Assembly: GCF_023498005.1 (NCBI RefSeq)
Contig: NZ_CP097289.1
Coordinates: forward strand, 9,114,001-9,178,000
DNA: 64,000 bases
DNA from: Streptomyces durmitorensis
GTDB taxonomy: Bacteria > Actinomycetota > Actinomycetes > Streptomycetales > Streptomycetaceae
Reading direction: 5' to 3'
The notes below the pieces were generated by a model. The model was not told the origin of the DNA. It ran no database searches and saw only the letters and a program-made list of their open reading frames with translations. The position numbers and the translations under genes are program-made. Shown piece by piece: positions 41,281-48,896 of the stretch; position 1 is the first letter of the stretch; the number at the start of each line of letters is the position of its first letter.

Positions 41281-41346
41281 GGTGAGTCCGTTCGGTGTGT
41301 TCGTGCTGTTCACGAGGAGGGCACGAGGAGGGGGAGTGCGGGCGGT

Positions 41347-42138
41347 TCACGCAGCGGCGACGGGTTCTGCCTCCGCCGCGTCGGGCGCGTCGACGCCCAG
41401 GCGCTTCAGAAGCTCGGCACGCAGCTCGGCGAAGCGCGGGTCGGAGATGCCGCGCGGCCGGTCCAGATCGATCTCGGTCTCGTACGCGATGACCCCCTCG
41501 TCCATGACGAGCACCCGGTCGGCGAGGAGCACGGCCTCCTCGACGTCGTGCGTGACGAGCAGGACGGCGCAGCCGCGCCGCTGCCACAGCTCGTCGACGA
41601 GACGCTGGGCCTTGATGCGGGTGAGCGCGTCGAGCGCGCCGAACGGCTCGTCCAGGAGCAGCAGATCGGGCTCGCGCACCAGGGCGCGGGCGAGTGAAGC
41701 ACGCTGAGCCTCTCCGCCGGAGAGGGTCTTGGGCCAGGCGTTCGTACGGTGCTTGAGCCCGACCTCCTCCAACGCCCGCTCGGCGACACCGCGTTCAGGT
41801 TTCCCCTTCAGGCCGAGCAGGACGTTGCGCCACACGCGCTTCCACGGCATGAGCCGCGGCGCCTGGAACGCGACGGCCTTGCGGCGCGGCACGAGGACCG
41901 TCCCCTCGATGTCGCGGTCGAGCCCGGCGAGGATGCGCAGCAGGGTCGACTTGCCGCAGCCGCTGCGCCCCAGAAGTGCCACGAACTCGCCCGGTTTCAC
42001 GTCAAGGTCGAGCTGATCGATGACGGCGCGCCCGTCGAAGGAGCGGGTCAGCCCTTCGACGCGTACGGCCGAAGTGGCGTGCGTGGTAGGGGTGTTGGGA
42101 GCGTTGGGGGTCACCGGCCGGTGAACGTCGGTCGCCAT
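41347..42138 (-). CDS. ssuB: aliphatic sulfonate ABC transporter, ATPase
   Basis: A 263-residue importer ATPase: Walker A LLGRSGCGKST (about 55), Q-loop VAFQAPRLMPWKRV, signature LSGGEAQRASLARALV and Walker B LLLLDEPFGALD, with switch His in LVTHDVEEA. It powers SsuC. The start overlaps the ssuC stop by 28 bp. Confidence 0.93.
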   Translation of the reverse strand: MATDVHRPVTPNAPNTPTTHATSAVRVEGLTRSFDGRAVIDQLDLDVKPGEFVALLGRSGCGKSTLLRILAGLDRDIEGTVLVPRRKAVAFQAPRLMPWKRVWRNVLLGLKGKPERGVAERALEEVGLKHRTNAWPKTLSGGEAQRASLARALVREPDLLLLDEPFGALDALTRIKAQRLVDELWQRRGCAVLLVTHDVEEAVLLADRVLVMDEGVIAYETEIDLDRPRGISDPRFAELRAELLKRLGVDAPDAAEAEPVAAA

Positions 42139-43052
42139 TGCAGCAGCAGCCTTTCGAGGGTGCGGACGATGAAGTCGGCGATGAGGCCGAGGAAGGCGTA
42201 GACGATCAGGCAGACGACGATCACATCGGTCCGCAGGAAGTCACGCGCCTGCACCATCAGGAAGCCGATCCCGGAGTCCGCGTTGATCTGCTCGGCGAAG
42301 ACGAGGGCGAGCCAGGCGATGCCGAGGGAGTACCGGAGCCCGGTCATGGCACCGGGCAGCGCCCCCGGCAGGATGACGTGGCGCACGAGCCCCCACCGCG
42401 AGAGTCCGAGGGACTCCCCGGCCTCGATGAGCTGCGAGTCGACCCCGCGGATTCCCGCGTACACGTTCAGATAGAGCGGGAACGAGACACCCAGCGTGAT
42501 GATGGCGACCTTGGGCGCCTCACCGATGCCGAACCAGATGATGAACAGCGGGATGAGCCCGACGAACGGCACGGTGCGCAGCATCTGCACGCTGGCGTCG
42601 ACGAGATCCTCGCCGACGCGGAAGAGCCCGGAGACGAGCGCGAGCGCCGTCCCGACGACCGTGCCGAGCAGCAGTCCCACCGCGACCCGCTGCAGGGAGA
42701 CCCCCATGGCGGAGGTCAGTGAACCGTCGCTGAGGAGGTCACGGGCGACTCCGGCGATGGTCCCCGGAGAGGCGAGGATGTCCTTGGTCAACACCCCGGT
42801 GGAGCTGAGGAGTTGCCACAGTGCGAGGAGCGCCAGAGGGCCGGAGGTGCGGCGCAGCCAGCGGGGGACGCGGGTGCGGCGGGTGGATGCGGGGACGATG
42901 GGGACGAGCTCGGTCGGCGCCGACCGGGTGTCTTCGGCGCCCTCGGCGCCCTCGGCGCCCTCGGCGCCTTCGACGTCCCGGGCGGGATCGTCGGGCTTGG
43001 ATATACCCGAAATGTCGGACGAGGAATCCGGCGGGGCATGGCTGATGCTCAT
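42111..43052 (-). CDS. ssuC: aliphatic sulfonate ABC transporter, permease
   Basis: A 313-residue permease with about six membrane helices and the EAA loop EAGESLGLSRWGLVRHVILP. The N-terminal 60 residues are charged and include a GAE-repeat encoded by a 9-bp tandem repeat. It is the first structural gene of the operon and is preceded by a cysteine-rich leader peptide at 43172-43255. The ribosome site GTGGAG lies 4 nt before the ATG. Confidence 0.92.
   Translation of the reverse strand: MSISHAPPDSSSDISGISKPDDPARDVEGAEGAEGAEGAEDTRSAPTELVPIVPASTRRTRVPRWLRRTSGPLALLALWQLLSSTGVLTKDILASPGTIAGVARDLLSDGSLTSAMGVSLQRVAVGLLLGTVVGTALALVSGLFRVGEDLVDASVQMLRTVPFVGLIPLFIIWFGIGEAPKVAIITLGVSFPLYLNVYAGIRGVDSQLIEAGESLGLSRWGLVRHVILPGALPGAMTGLRYSLGIAWLALVFAEQINADSGIGFLMVQARDFLRTDVIVVCLIVYAFLGLIADFIVRTLERLLLQWRPTFTGR
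42934..42969. repeat. 9-bp tandem repeat in ssuC
   Basis: Four copies of TCGGCGCCC (the last ends in T) lie in the 5' part of ssuC and encode a Gly-Ala-Glu repeat in the cytoplasmic N-terminus. Confidence 0.7.
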
Positions 43053-43171
43053 GGGGCTCCACGGCAGGAGGGAGGGATGCCCGAAAGGCCTACGCGCGGG
43101 ACGGCGAAATCAACCGCGCGAAGGCGTCAGGGCAGAGAAAGGAAGGCGGTGAAAAGCGGGCTGAGAGAACG

Positions 43172-43255
43172 TCAGCAGCCGCGACGACACGCAGCAGAAG
43201 CCACCCGCAGCAGGTCGATGTGACCGCGCGTGGTGAGCAGAGCTGAACGCAACAT
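43172..43255 (-). CDS. short Cys-rich leader peptide (sulfur attenuator uORF)
   Basis: A 27-codon reading frame, ATG at 43255 to TGA at 43172. The peptide has the pattern of actinobacterial leader peptides: MLRSALLTTRGHIDLLRV at the N-terminus and Cys at residues 23 and 27, the last codon before the stop. Known: in actinobacteria such uORFs before sulfur genes couple translation of Cys codons to expression of the downstream operon. A TTGACC/TACGTT promoter ends 7 nt before the ATG, so the message is probably leaderless. It precedes ssuC by 119 bp. Confidence 0.82.
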   Translation of the reverse strand: MLRSALLTTRGHIDLLRVASAACRRGC

Positions 43256-43262
43256 GCCGCAG

Positions 43263-43292
43263 AACGTAGCCAGATCGTCTGCGCACGGTCAA
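43263..43292 (-). promoter_or_regulatory. promoter of the leader peptide and ssu operon
   Basis: On the minus strand TTGACC (43292-43287) and TACGTT (43268-43263) are separated by 18 nt. The predicted transcription start falls on or next to the leader ATG at 43255. Confidence 0.6.
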
Positions 43293-43355
43293 TGGCGTCT
43301 CGTAAGGCGGACGCCGCGTATCAGCGAATGGGAGATGGTGAGGGACGATGGACCC

Positions 43356-43778
43356 ATGTCTGATGCTTTCACCACACGTGTCCTGAACGTCACCACCGGC
43401 TCGGCCGAGAAGGTCCTCGACCTCACCGACGAGTGCCAGAGCTTCCTGCGCGAGGCGGCAGCCGGGCGCGACGGCCTGCTCAACGTCTTCGTCCCCCATG
43501 CGACCGCGGGCATCGCGATCCTGGAGACGGGCGCGGGCAGCGACAACGACCTCCTGGCCGCGCTGCACTCGCTGCTCCCCGCCGACGACCGCTGGCAGCA
43601 CCGCCACGGCAGCCCCGGCCACGGCCGCGACCACGTCCTTCCGGCGCTGGTGCCGCCGCACGCGACGCTGCCGGTGGTGAGGGGCCAACTGGAGCTGGGG
43701 ACCTGGCAGTCGGTGTGCCTGGTCGACACGAACCGGGACAACCCCGACCGTCAGGTGCGGTTGAGTTTCCTGGGCTGA
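43356..43778 (+). CDS. YjbQ family protein (UPF0047)
   Basis: A 140-residue protein from the ATG at 43356. Seen: NVFVPHATAGIAILETG (about 43), HRHGSPGHGRDHVLPAL (about 83) and LELGTWQSVCLVDTN (about 113). These His/Glu blocks define the UPF0047/YjbQ fold, for which a weak thiamin-phosphate synthase activity has been reported. The physiological role is not settled. It is divergent from the sulfonate operon. Confidence 0.9.
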   Translation: MSDAFTTRVLNVTTGSAEKVLDLTDECQSFLREAAAGRDGLLNVFVPHATAGIAILETGAGSDNDLLAALHSLLPADDRWQHRHGSPGHGRDHVLPALVPPHATLPVVRGQLELGTWQSVCLVDTNRDNPDRQVRLSFLG

Positions 43779-43791
43779 CCGGGAATACGAT
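43761..43791 (+). promoter_or_regulatory. possible promoter of the response regulator gene
   Basis: TTGAGT (43761-43766) and TACGAT (43786-43791) are spaced by 19 nt, the -35 lying in the end of the YjbQ gene, 33 bp before the regulator start. Confidence 0.35.
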
Positions 43792-43823
43792 GAGAATCTT
43801 GCCGGAGGCGGAAGGAACGGGCT

Positions 43824-44504
43824 GTGCCTGATGAGCCGATCGATGTGGTGATCGCCGACGATCAGGAATTGGTCCGGGCCGGCTTCGAGATGATCCTCGA
43901 CGCCCAGCCGGGCATCCGAGTCGTGGGTGTCGCCCGAGACGGTGTCGAGTGCGTCGAGCTGGCCCGACGGCTCCGCCCCGCGGTGGTGCTGGCCGACATC
44001 CGCATGCCACGCATGGACGGCTTGGAGGTCACCCGCACCCTGGCGGGCGGGCCGTCCGGCGAGTCCGCGATGAACGTCGTGGTGATCACCACCTTCGACC
44101 AGGACGACTACGTACGCGACGCCCTGCGCTACGGCGCCTGCGGCTTCCTGCTCAAGGACGCTCCGCCCGCGCTGCTCGTGGAGGCGGTGCGGGCGGCCTC
44201 TCGCGGCGACGCGCTGGTCTCGCCCGCGGTCACCGTTCGGCTGCTGCGTGGGCTGCGGCACCGAGCAGGCGGTGAGGAGCAGCAGGAGGCCGCCGGGCTG
44301 AGCAGCCGGGAGACGGAGATCGCTCGCCTCGTGGCCGTGGGACGCACCAACCAGGAGATCGCCGAGGAGCTGTTCCTGTCGCTGTCGTCGGTGAAGACGT
44401 ACCTGGCCCGGATCCAGGCCAAGGTCGAGGCCCGCAACCGCGTGGAGATCGCGGCCTGGGCCTGGGAGAACGGTGTGGTCACCTCGCGGGACCAGCGTCC
44501 GTGA
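43824..44504 (+). CDS. NarL/LuxR-family response regulator
   Basis: A 226-residue regulator from the GTG at 43824, behind GGAAGGAA. The receiver domain has the acidic pair in VVIADDQELVRAG, the phospho-Asp in VVLADIRMPRMDGLE and Lys in LLKDAPP. The C-terminal LuxR helix-turn-helix reads LSSRETEIARLVAVGRTNQEIAEE and SLSSVKTYLARIQAKV. Its likely partner is the kinase gene at 44479, which lies tail to tail and overlaps it by 26 bp. Confidence 0.93.
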   Translation: MPDEPIDVVIADDQELVRAGFEMILDAQPGIRVVGVARDGVECVELARRLRPAVVLADIRMPRMDGLEVTRTLAGGPSGESAMNVVVITTFDQDDYVRDALRYGACGFLLKDAPPALLVEAVRAASRGDALVSPAVTVRLLRGLRHRAGGEEQQEAAGLSSRETEIARLVAVGRTNQEIAEELFLSLSSVKTYLARIQAKVEARNRVEIAAWAWENGVVTSRDQRP

Positions 44505-45681
44505 GGGGGCGCGGCAGTTTGGCCACCACCTCCCACTGACCGGAGTTCGTGACACCGGCCCGGAACGTGCCGTCGAGCGCCTCGACGCGTTCGCGAAGAC
44601 CGATCAGGCCGAAGCCGCTGCGCCCGCCCGCCGGATGGTCCGCCTGGCGCTGTCCCGCGCTGTTGGTCACCGTCACCCGCACCCACCCCGGGTCGGCGTC
44701 CAGACGCACGGTCACCCGCTCGTCCGGGGCATGCCGCAGCACATTGGTGAGGGCTTCCCTGACCACCCGCAGCACGGTCGCCTCGACCTCCGGGCTCAAC
44801 CGGCTCGTGCGGACCGCGGCGCTCGCCTCGAGGCGGGCCGCCGGAGCGTCGGGCCGGCGCCGGGAGAACTCGCCGACGAAGTCCCCGAGTTCGGCGAGGA
44901 GATCGCCCGGCCGCAGCGCCTGATGGTCGTCCTCGCGCAGCACCCGCACCAGCCGCCGCATCGACTCCAAGGTCTCCGTACCGGACCGGGCGATGGCATC
45001 CAGGGCGGGCTCGACCTTCTCGGGCGCGGCCGCGTGAACGGTCCGGGCCGCGTTGGCCTGCACGATGATGCCCGTCATGTGGTGGGCGATCAGGTCGTGC
45101 AGATCACGGGCCAGAGCCAGCCGCTCGGCGTGCCGCACATCCCGTACGGCACGTTGGCGACGGGCCTCCGACGCGCGGACGACACACCCCATGGCGATGC
45201 CCAGCGAGAGCAGGATCGTCACCATGTAGCTGCCCCCGACGAAGCCGTCCAGGGTCCGGGTACGCAGCGTCTGCATCAGCATGCCGACGGCCAGGGCGGC
45301 GACCGTCCACGCCATGGCGCGGGTGCTGTGGACCTGGGCGAGTGTCTGAATGATCAGAAACAGCAGCGCGAACATCTCCAGATACCCGAAGTCCGTCCCG
45401 CTCACCGGCACGAACAGGCACACGCAGCTGAGCGTGAGGGAGATGGCGGCAGCCCCCACCGCCCGCGCGGGGAAAGGCAGTGGGTGGTGAGGGCCGGGCA
45501 GTGCGAGCGCGGCCAAGGGTCCGGTCACGAACACCGGCAGCCAACTGGTGGGCGTGATCGGCGGCTCGGTCACCAACAGCAGCACCAAGATGTCCGCAGC
45601 CCATAGCAGGGCCAGGGACACCACCGCGGCGGCGGAGACGACGCGGCGGATGCCGGGCAAGAACGGAAGCTTCCAGTCCAC
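44479..45681 (-). CDS. NarL-type sensor histidine kinase
   Basis: A 400-residue kinase. The first 165 residues hold about six membrane helices with little extracellular sequence, as in intramembrane-type sensors. The HisKA_3 box is RDLHDLIAHHM with the phospho-acceptor His, followed by a HATPase domain (VVREALTNVLRHA, GFGLIGLRERV). It starts at GTG 45681, divergent from the MMPL gene, which may be its target. Confidence 0.92.
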   Translation of the reverse strand: MDWKLPFLPGIRRVVSAAAVVSLALLWAADILVLLLVTEPPITPTSWLPVFVTGPLAALALPGPHHPLPFPARAVGAAAISLTLSCVCLFVPVSGTDFGYLEMFALLFLIIQTLAQVHSTRAMAWTVAALAVGMLMQTLRTRTLDGFVGGSYMVTILLSLGIAMGCVVRASEARRQRAVRDVRHAERLALARDLHDLIAHHMTGIIVQANAARTVHAAAPEKVEPALDAIARSGTETLESMRRLVRVLREDDHQALRPGDLLAELGDFVGEFSRRRPDAPAARLEASAAVRTSRLSPEVEATVLRVVREALTNVLRHAPDERVTVRLDADPGWVRVTVTNSAGQRQADHPAGGRSGFGLIGLRERVEALDGTFRAGVTNSGQWEVVAKLPRPLTDAGPAR

Positions 45682-45942
45682 GCCACCAGCCTAGGGAGCC
45701 GGATGGCTCATGTGGTGTCGGCCGGATGACCGACAAGGAACGCCGCACCCCGTACCCAGGGCTGACGCGGCGCCGCCGCGTACTGCCGCAGCATGGTTCG
45801 AGGGCACGGGCGTTCCCCCGGCGCCTGTGCCCCGCCCGGCCCGTCGGCAGACACCGCCCGGCACACCCTCCGGGTGGCAGCCCAGGGCCCCAACCGCTTC
45901 CCATCCTCGTCTCGTTCCTGACGTACGGAGACTGTTGTTCTC

Positions 45943-48207
45943 ATGGCTACTTTTCTGCACCGGCTCGGGCTCGGCGCGTTCAGGCGTCGCTGGCTGACCC
46001 TGTTGTTCTGGGCGGTCGTACTCGGCGTCGCGGGCGCCGCTTCGGCGGGCAGCAGCGGCAGCGGCGACTCGAACATCACGCTGCCCGGCATCGAGGCGCA
46101 GAAGGCGTACGACGTGCTCGGTGAGAAGTACCCCGCGGCCAACGCCGACGGGGCGAGCGCCCGTGTCGTCGTCCGGGCACCCGAGGGGGAGAAGCTGGCC
46201 GCCGACGAGCCGCGAGCCGAAGTCTCCGCACTGCTCAAGGACTTGCAGGGCTCTTCGCCCCGAGTCGCCTCGGTCGCCGACCCGTTCAAGGCCAAGACCA
46301 TCAGCGCCGACGGCACCACCGGCTACGCTCAGGTCACGTACAAGGCCAAGCCCGCCGAACTGACGGACGCGGACCATGGCCACCTCCAGGACGCCCTCGA
46401 CGCGGCGCGCGGCCAGGGGCTGACCGTGGAGGCGTCCGGCAGCGCGCTGGCACCCGCCGAGGCGAGCAGCTCCTCCGAAGCGATCGGATTCGTGCTCGGC
46501 GCGTTGATCCTGGTCGTCACCTTCGGCTCGTTCATCGCGGCCGGCATGCCTCTGCTGACCGCCCTGCTGGGGGTCGGCATCACCGTCAGCGCCATCACCG
46601 CGCTCACCACGGCCCTGGACCTCAACAGCAGCACCTCGTCCCTCGCGACCATGCTGGGCATCGCGGTGGGCATCGACTACTCCCTGTTCATCGTCTCCCG
46701 CTACCGGTCCGAGCGGGCCGTGGGCCACGACGCCCGCGAGGCGGCCGCCCGTGCGAACGGCACCGCGGGTTCCGCGGTGGTCTTCGCCGGGCTGACCGTC
46801 GTCATCGCCCTGGTCGGCCTGGCCGTGGTGAACCTGCCCATCCTCACGGCCATGGGCATGGCCGCCGCCGGTGCCGTCGTCGTTGTCGTCCTGGTCTCCG
46901 TCACCCTGGTCCCGGCCCTGCTCGCCTTCGCCCCCGAGCGCGTTCTCGGCCGCGCTTCCCGTAAGAAGTCCGCCGGTTCGAAGGCCGCCGGCACGAACGG
47001 TTCGAAGGCACCCGGCACGAACGGTTCGAAGGCTGCCGACACGAAGCCGCCCCTGGCGGAGCGCTGGGCGGGCTTCGTCCTGCGCAGCCCCTGGAAGATT
47101 CTGCTCCTGGCGGTCCTCGGCCTCGGTGTGATCGCGCTGCCCGCGACCAGGCTCGAACTGAGTCTGCCCGACGACAGCACCAAGCCCACCTCCACCACCG
47201 AGCGCAAGGCCTACGACATGCTCGCCGAGTCGTTCGGCCCCGGCTTCAACGGCCCGCTGACGCTCGTCGTCAGCGGCAGCGATCCGGCCGCCACGAAGAA
47301 CGCCGTCGGCCAACTCGACGACAGCGTCAGGGACATGAAGGATGTGGCCACCGTCGCCCCGGCCACGTACAACCCGGCCGGTGACACCGCGATGGTCGCC
47401 CTCGTCCCCAAGAGCCCGCCGGCGAGCGAGGAGACCAAAGACCTCGTCCACACCATCCGAGACCAGGCCAAGAGCGTCCAGGCCGCCACCGGTGCACTGG
47501 CCATGGTCACCGGCACCACCGCGATGAACATCGACGTCGCCGCGAAGTTCGCCGACGCGATCATCCCCTACCTGGCGCTCGTCGTCGGCCTGGCCTTCCT
47601 GGTCCTGATCCTTGTCTTCCGCTCGATCCTGGTGCCGCTCAAGGCGGCGCTCGGCTTCCTGCTGTCCGTCCTGGCCTCTCTCGGCGCGGTGGTCGCGGTC
47701 TTCCAATGGGGCTGGCTCAAGGGCCTGTTCGGCCTGGAGGCCACCGGCCCGATCATGAGCCTCATGCCGATCCTCCTGGTCGGGATCGTCTTCGGCCTCG
47801 CCATGGACTACCAGGTCTTCCTGGTCACCCGGATCCGGGAGGCGCACGTCCACGGCGCCGACCCGCGCCGGGCGATCACGGAGGGCTTCCGGCACAGCGG
47901 CAAGGTCGTCATCGCGGCCGCGCTGATCATGACGGGTGTCTTCGCCGGGTTCATCGGCGGCGACGACGCCATGATCAAGTCGCTCGGCTTCGGGCTGGCC
48001 ATCGGGGTCGTCCTCGACGCGTTCGTGGTCCGCATGACCATCGTGCCTGCCGTCCTTGCCCTGCTCGGCGGGCGGGCCTGGTCGCTGCCCGGCTGGCTCG
48101 ACCGACGTCTGCCGCACGTCGATGTCGAAGGCGAGAAGCTCGGCAGCACGGCCCCCGCGGTCCGCGAACCCGCCCCCAGGGAAGCCGACAGCGCTCCGAC
48201 CCGCTGA
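45943..48207 (+). CDS. MMPL-family (RND-type) membrane transporter
   Basis: A 754-residue transporter of the same plan and length as the gene at 13679. The Asp-Tyr motifs are GIAVGIDYSLFIVSRYR (about 240) and FGLAMDYQVFLVTRIRE (about 620). A Ser/Lys/Gly-rich linker between the halves contains three copies of an 8-residue repeat. Known: proton-driven export of lipids or drugs. It is divergent from the sensor kinase, whose regulon may include it. Confidence 0.9.
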   Translation: MATFLHRLGLGAFRRRWLTLLFWAVVLGVAGAASAGSSGSGDSNITLPGIEAQKAYDVLGEKYPAANADGASARVVVRAPEGEKLAADEPRAEVSALLKDLQGSSPRVASVADPFKAKTISADGTTGYAQVTYKAKPAELTDADHGHLQDALDAARGQGLTVEASGSALAPAEASSSSEAIGFVLGALILVVTFGSFIAAGMPLLTALLGVGITVSAITALTTALDLNSSTSSLATMLGIAVGIDYSLFIVSRYRSERAVGHDAREAAARANGTAGSAVVFAGLTVVIALVGLAVVNLPILTAMGMAAAGAVVVVVLVSVTLVPALLAFAPERVLGRASRKKSAGSKAAGTNGSKAPGTNGSKAADTKPPLAERWAGFVLRSPWKILLLAVLGLGVIALPATRLELSLPDDSTKPTSTTERKAYDMLAESFGPGFNGPLTLVVSGSDPAATKNAVGQLDDSVRDMKDVATVAPATYNPAGDTAMVALVPKSPPASEETKDLVHTIRDQAKSVQAATGALAMVTGTTAMNIDVAAKFADAIIPYLALVVGLAFLVLILVFRSILVPLKAALGFLLSVLASLGAVVAVFQWGWLKGLFGLEATGPIMSLMPILLVGIVFGLAMDYQVFLVTRIREAHVHGADPRRAITEGFRHSGKVVIAAALIMTGVFAGFIGGDDAMIKSLGFGLAIGVVLDAFVVRMTIVPAVLALLGGRAWSLPGWLDRRLPHVDVEGEKLGSTAPAVREPAPREADSAPTR
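46975..47046. repeat. 24-bp triplicate repeat in the MMPL gene
   Basis: Three 24-bp copies (46975-46998, 46999-47022, 47023-47046), each starting GGTTCGAAGGC, encode GSKAAGTN, GSKAPGTN and a diverged third copy, in the linker between the two transporter halves. Confidence 0.8.
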
Positions 48208-48258
48208 GCTGACCGCGGCCGGCTGCGCGAACGCCCCGGCGGGAAGTCGGCGGTCAGC
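48208..48258. terminator. hairpin between the MMPL and HNH-like genes
   Basis: GCTGACCGC (48208-48216) pairs with GCGGTCAGC (48250-48258); the right arm is repeated at 48260-48268. The loop is long (33 nt), so the call is tentative. Confidence 0.35.
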
Positions 48259-48263
48259 GGCGG

Positions 48264-48704
48264 TCAGCGGCGGCCGGTGGCCAGGATGACGAGGTACTGG
48301 CCGCCGCCCGGCTCGATGTCGGCGGTCACCGGCAGTCCAGGTACCAGTCGGGAGAACCGGTCCACCAGCCAGTCCGCCGCCTCCTGGGCGTCCCGCCTGG
48401 TCGGACAGCGCCCCACCATCTCGCGGCCCCCCTTGCGCTCCAGCCTCCCGGCAACGGTGATCAGCGGCGCGGGTTCGACCACGTACAGGCGGTCCGGCCA
48501 GGCGATCTCCACCTTGACCGCGCCCTTGCGGGTGTTGCATCCGCGGTGCGCGAGCCGCTCGGTGACCTTGGCCTTCCGGTCGGCGGTCCGGCTGTCGACG
48601 CTGGGGCCCCGCGGGTCGTTCACCGACTCGTCGGGATCCACCGCTTCGTCGCACACCCAGCAGCGCCAGCCGTCGCGCTCGGCCACATCATCAAGAAGAC
48701 TCAT
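48264..48704 (-). CDS. HNH-like zinc-binding hypothetical protein
   Basis: A 146-residue protein. The N-terminal half has CWVCDEAVDPD (about 15) and AHRGCNTRKG (about 53), the Cys/His/Asn/Lys pattern of HNH endonuclease folds, although the full catalytic His-His pair is not clear. The C-terminal half is a separate alpha/beta part (GRCPTRRDAQEAADWLVDR). Nuclease activity is possible but unproven. I recall close relatives across Streptomyces. Confidence 0.65.
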   Translation of the reverse strand: MSLLDDVAERDGWRCWVCDEAVDPDESVNDPRGPSVDSRTADRKAKVTERLAHRGCNTRKGAVKVEIAWPDRLYVVEPAPLITVAGRLERKGGREMVGRCPTRRDAQEAADWLVDRFSRLVPGLPVTADIEPGGGQYLVILATGRR

Positions 48705-48807
48705 CCGAGCAAACTAGCCTGCCCCGGCTCTCGCCCCGCGCACCAGGTCCCCCAGCGGGAGGTCCGGCGGTTTCCAGTCGGATCATGGCCGAGACGTGAG
48801 CGGTCCG

Positions 48808-48836
48808 TTGACAGACGTCCGGTGTGTTCGTAGCTT
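48808..48836 (+). promoter_or_regulatory. consensus housekeeping promoter of the MFS gene
   Basis: TTGACA (48808-48813), a 17-nt spacer and TAGCTT (48831-48836) form one of the best sigma-70-like promoters in the window, 60 bp before the MFS start. Confidence 0.65.
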
Positions 48837-48857
48837 CTCGAATCGTTGGAAATATCG

Positions 48858-48878
48858 ATGATTTGAGTACTCGATCAT
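48858..48878. promoter_or_regulatory. operator-like A/T-rich repeat before the MFS gene
   Basis: ATGAT and ATCAT (48858-48862, 48874-48878) flank an 11-nt core containing the palindrome GAGTACTC. It lies just downstream of the predicted transcription start, a good place for a repressor. Confidence 0.4.
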
Positions 48879-48896
48879 TCTGAACTCGGGGGAACG

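Noticed and set aside
45691..48654. A 987-codon minus-strand open frame
   Set aside because: It is the antisense shadow of the MMPL transporter, whose membrane helices and DY motifs are clear.
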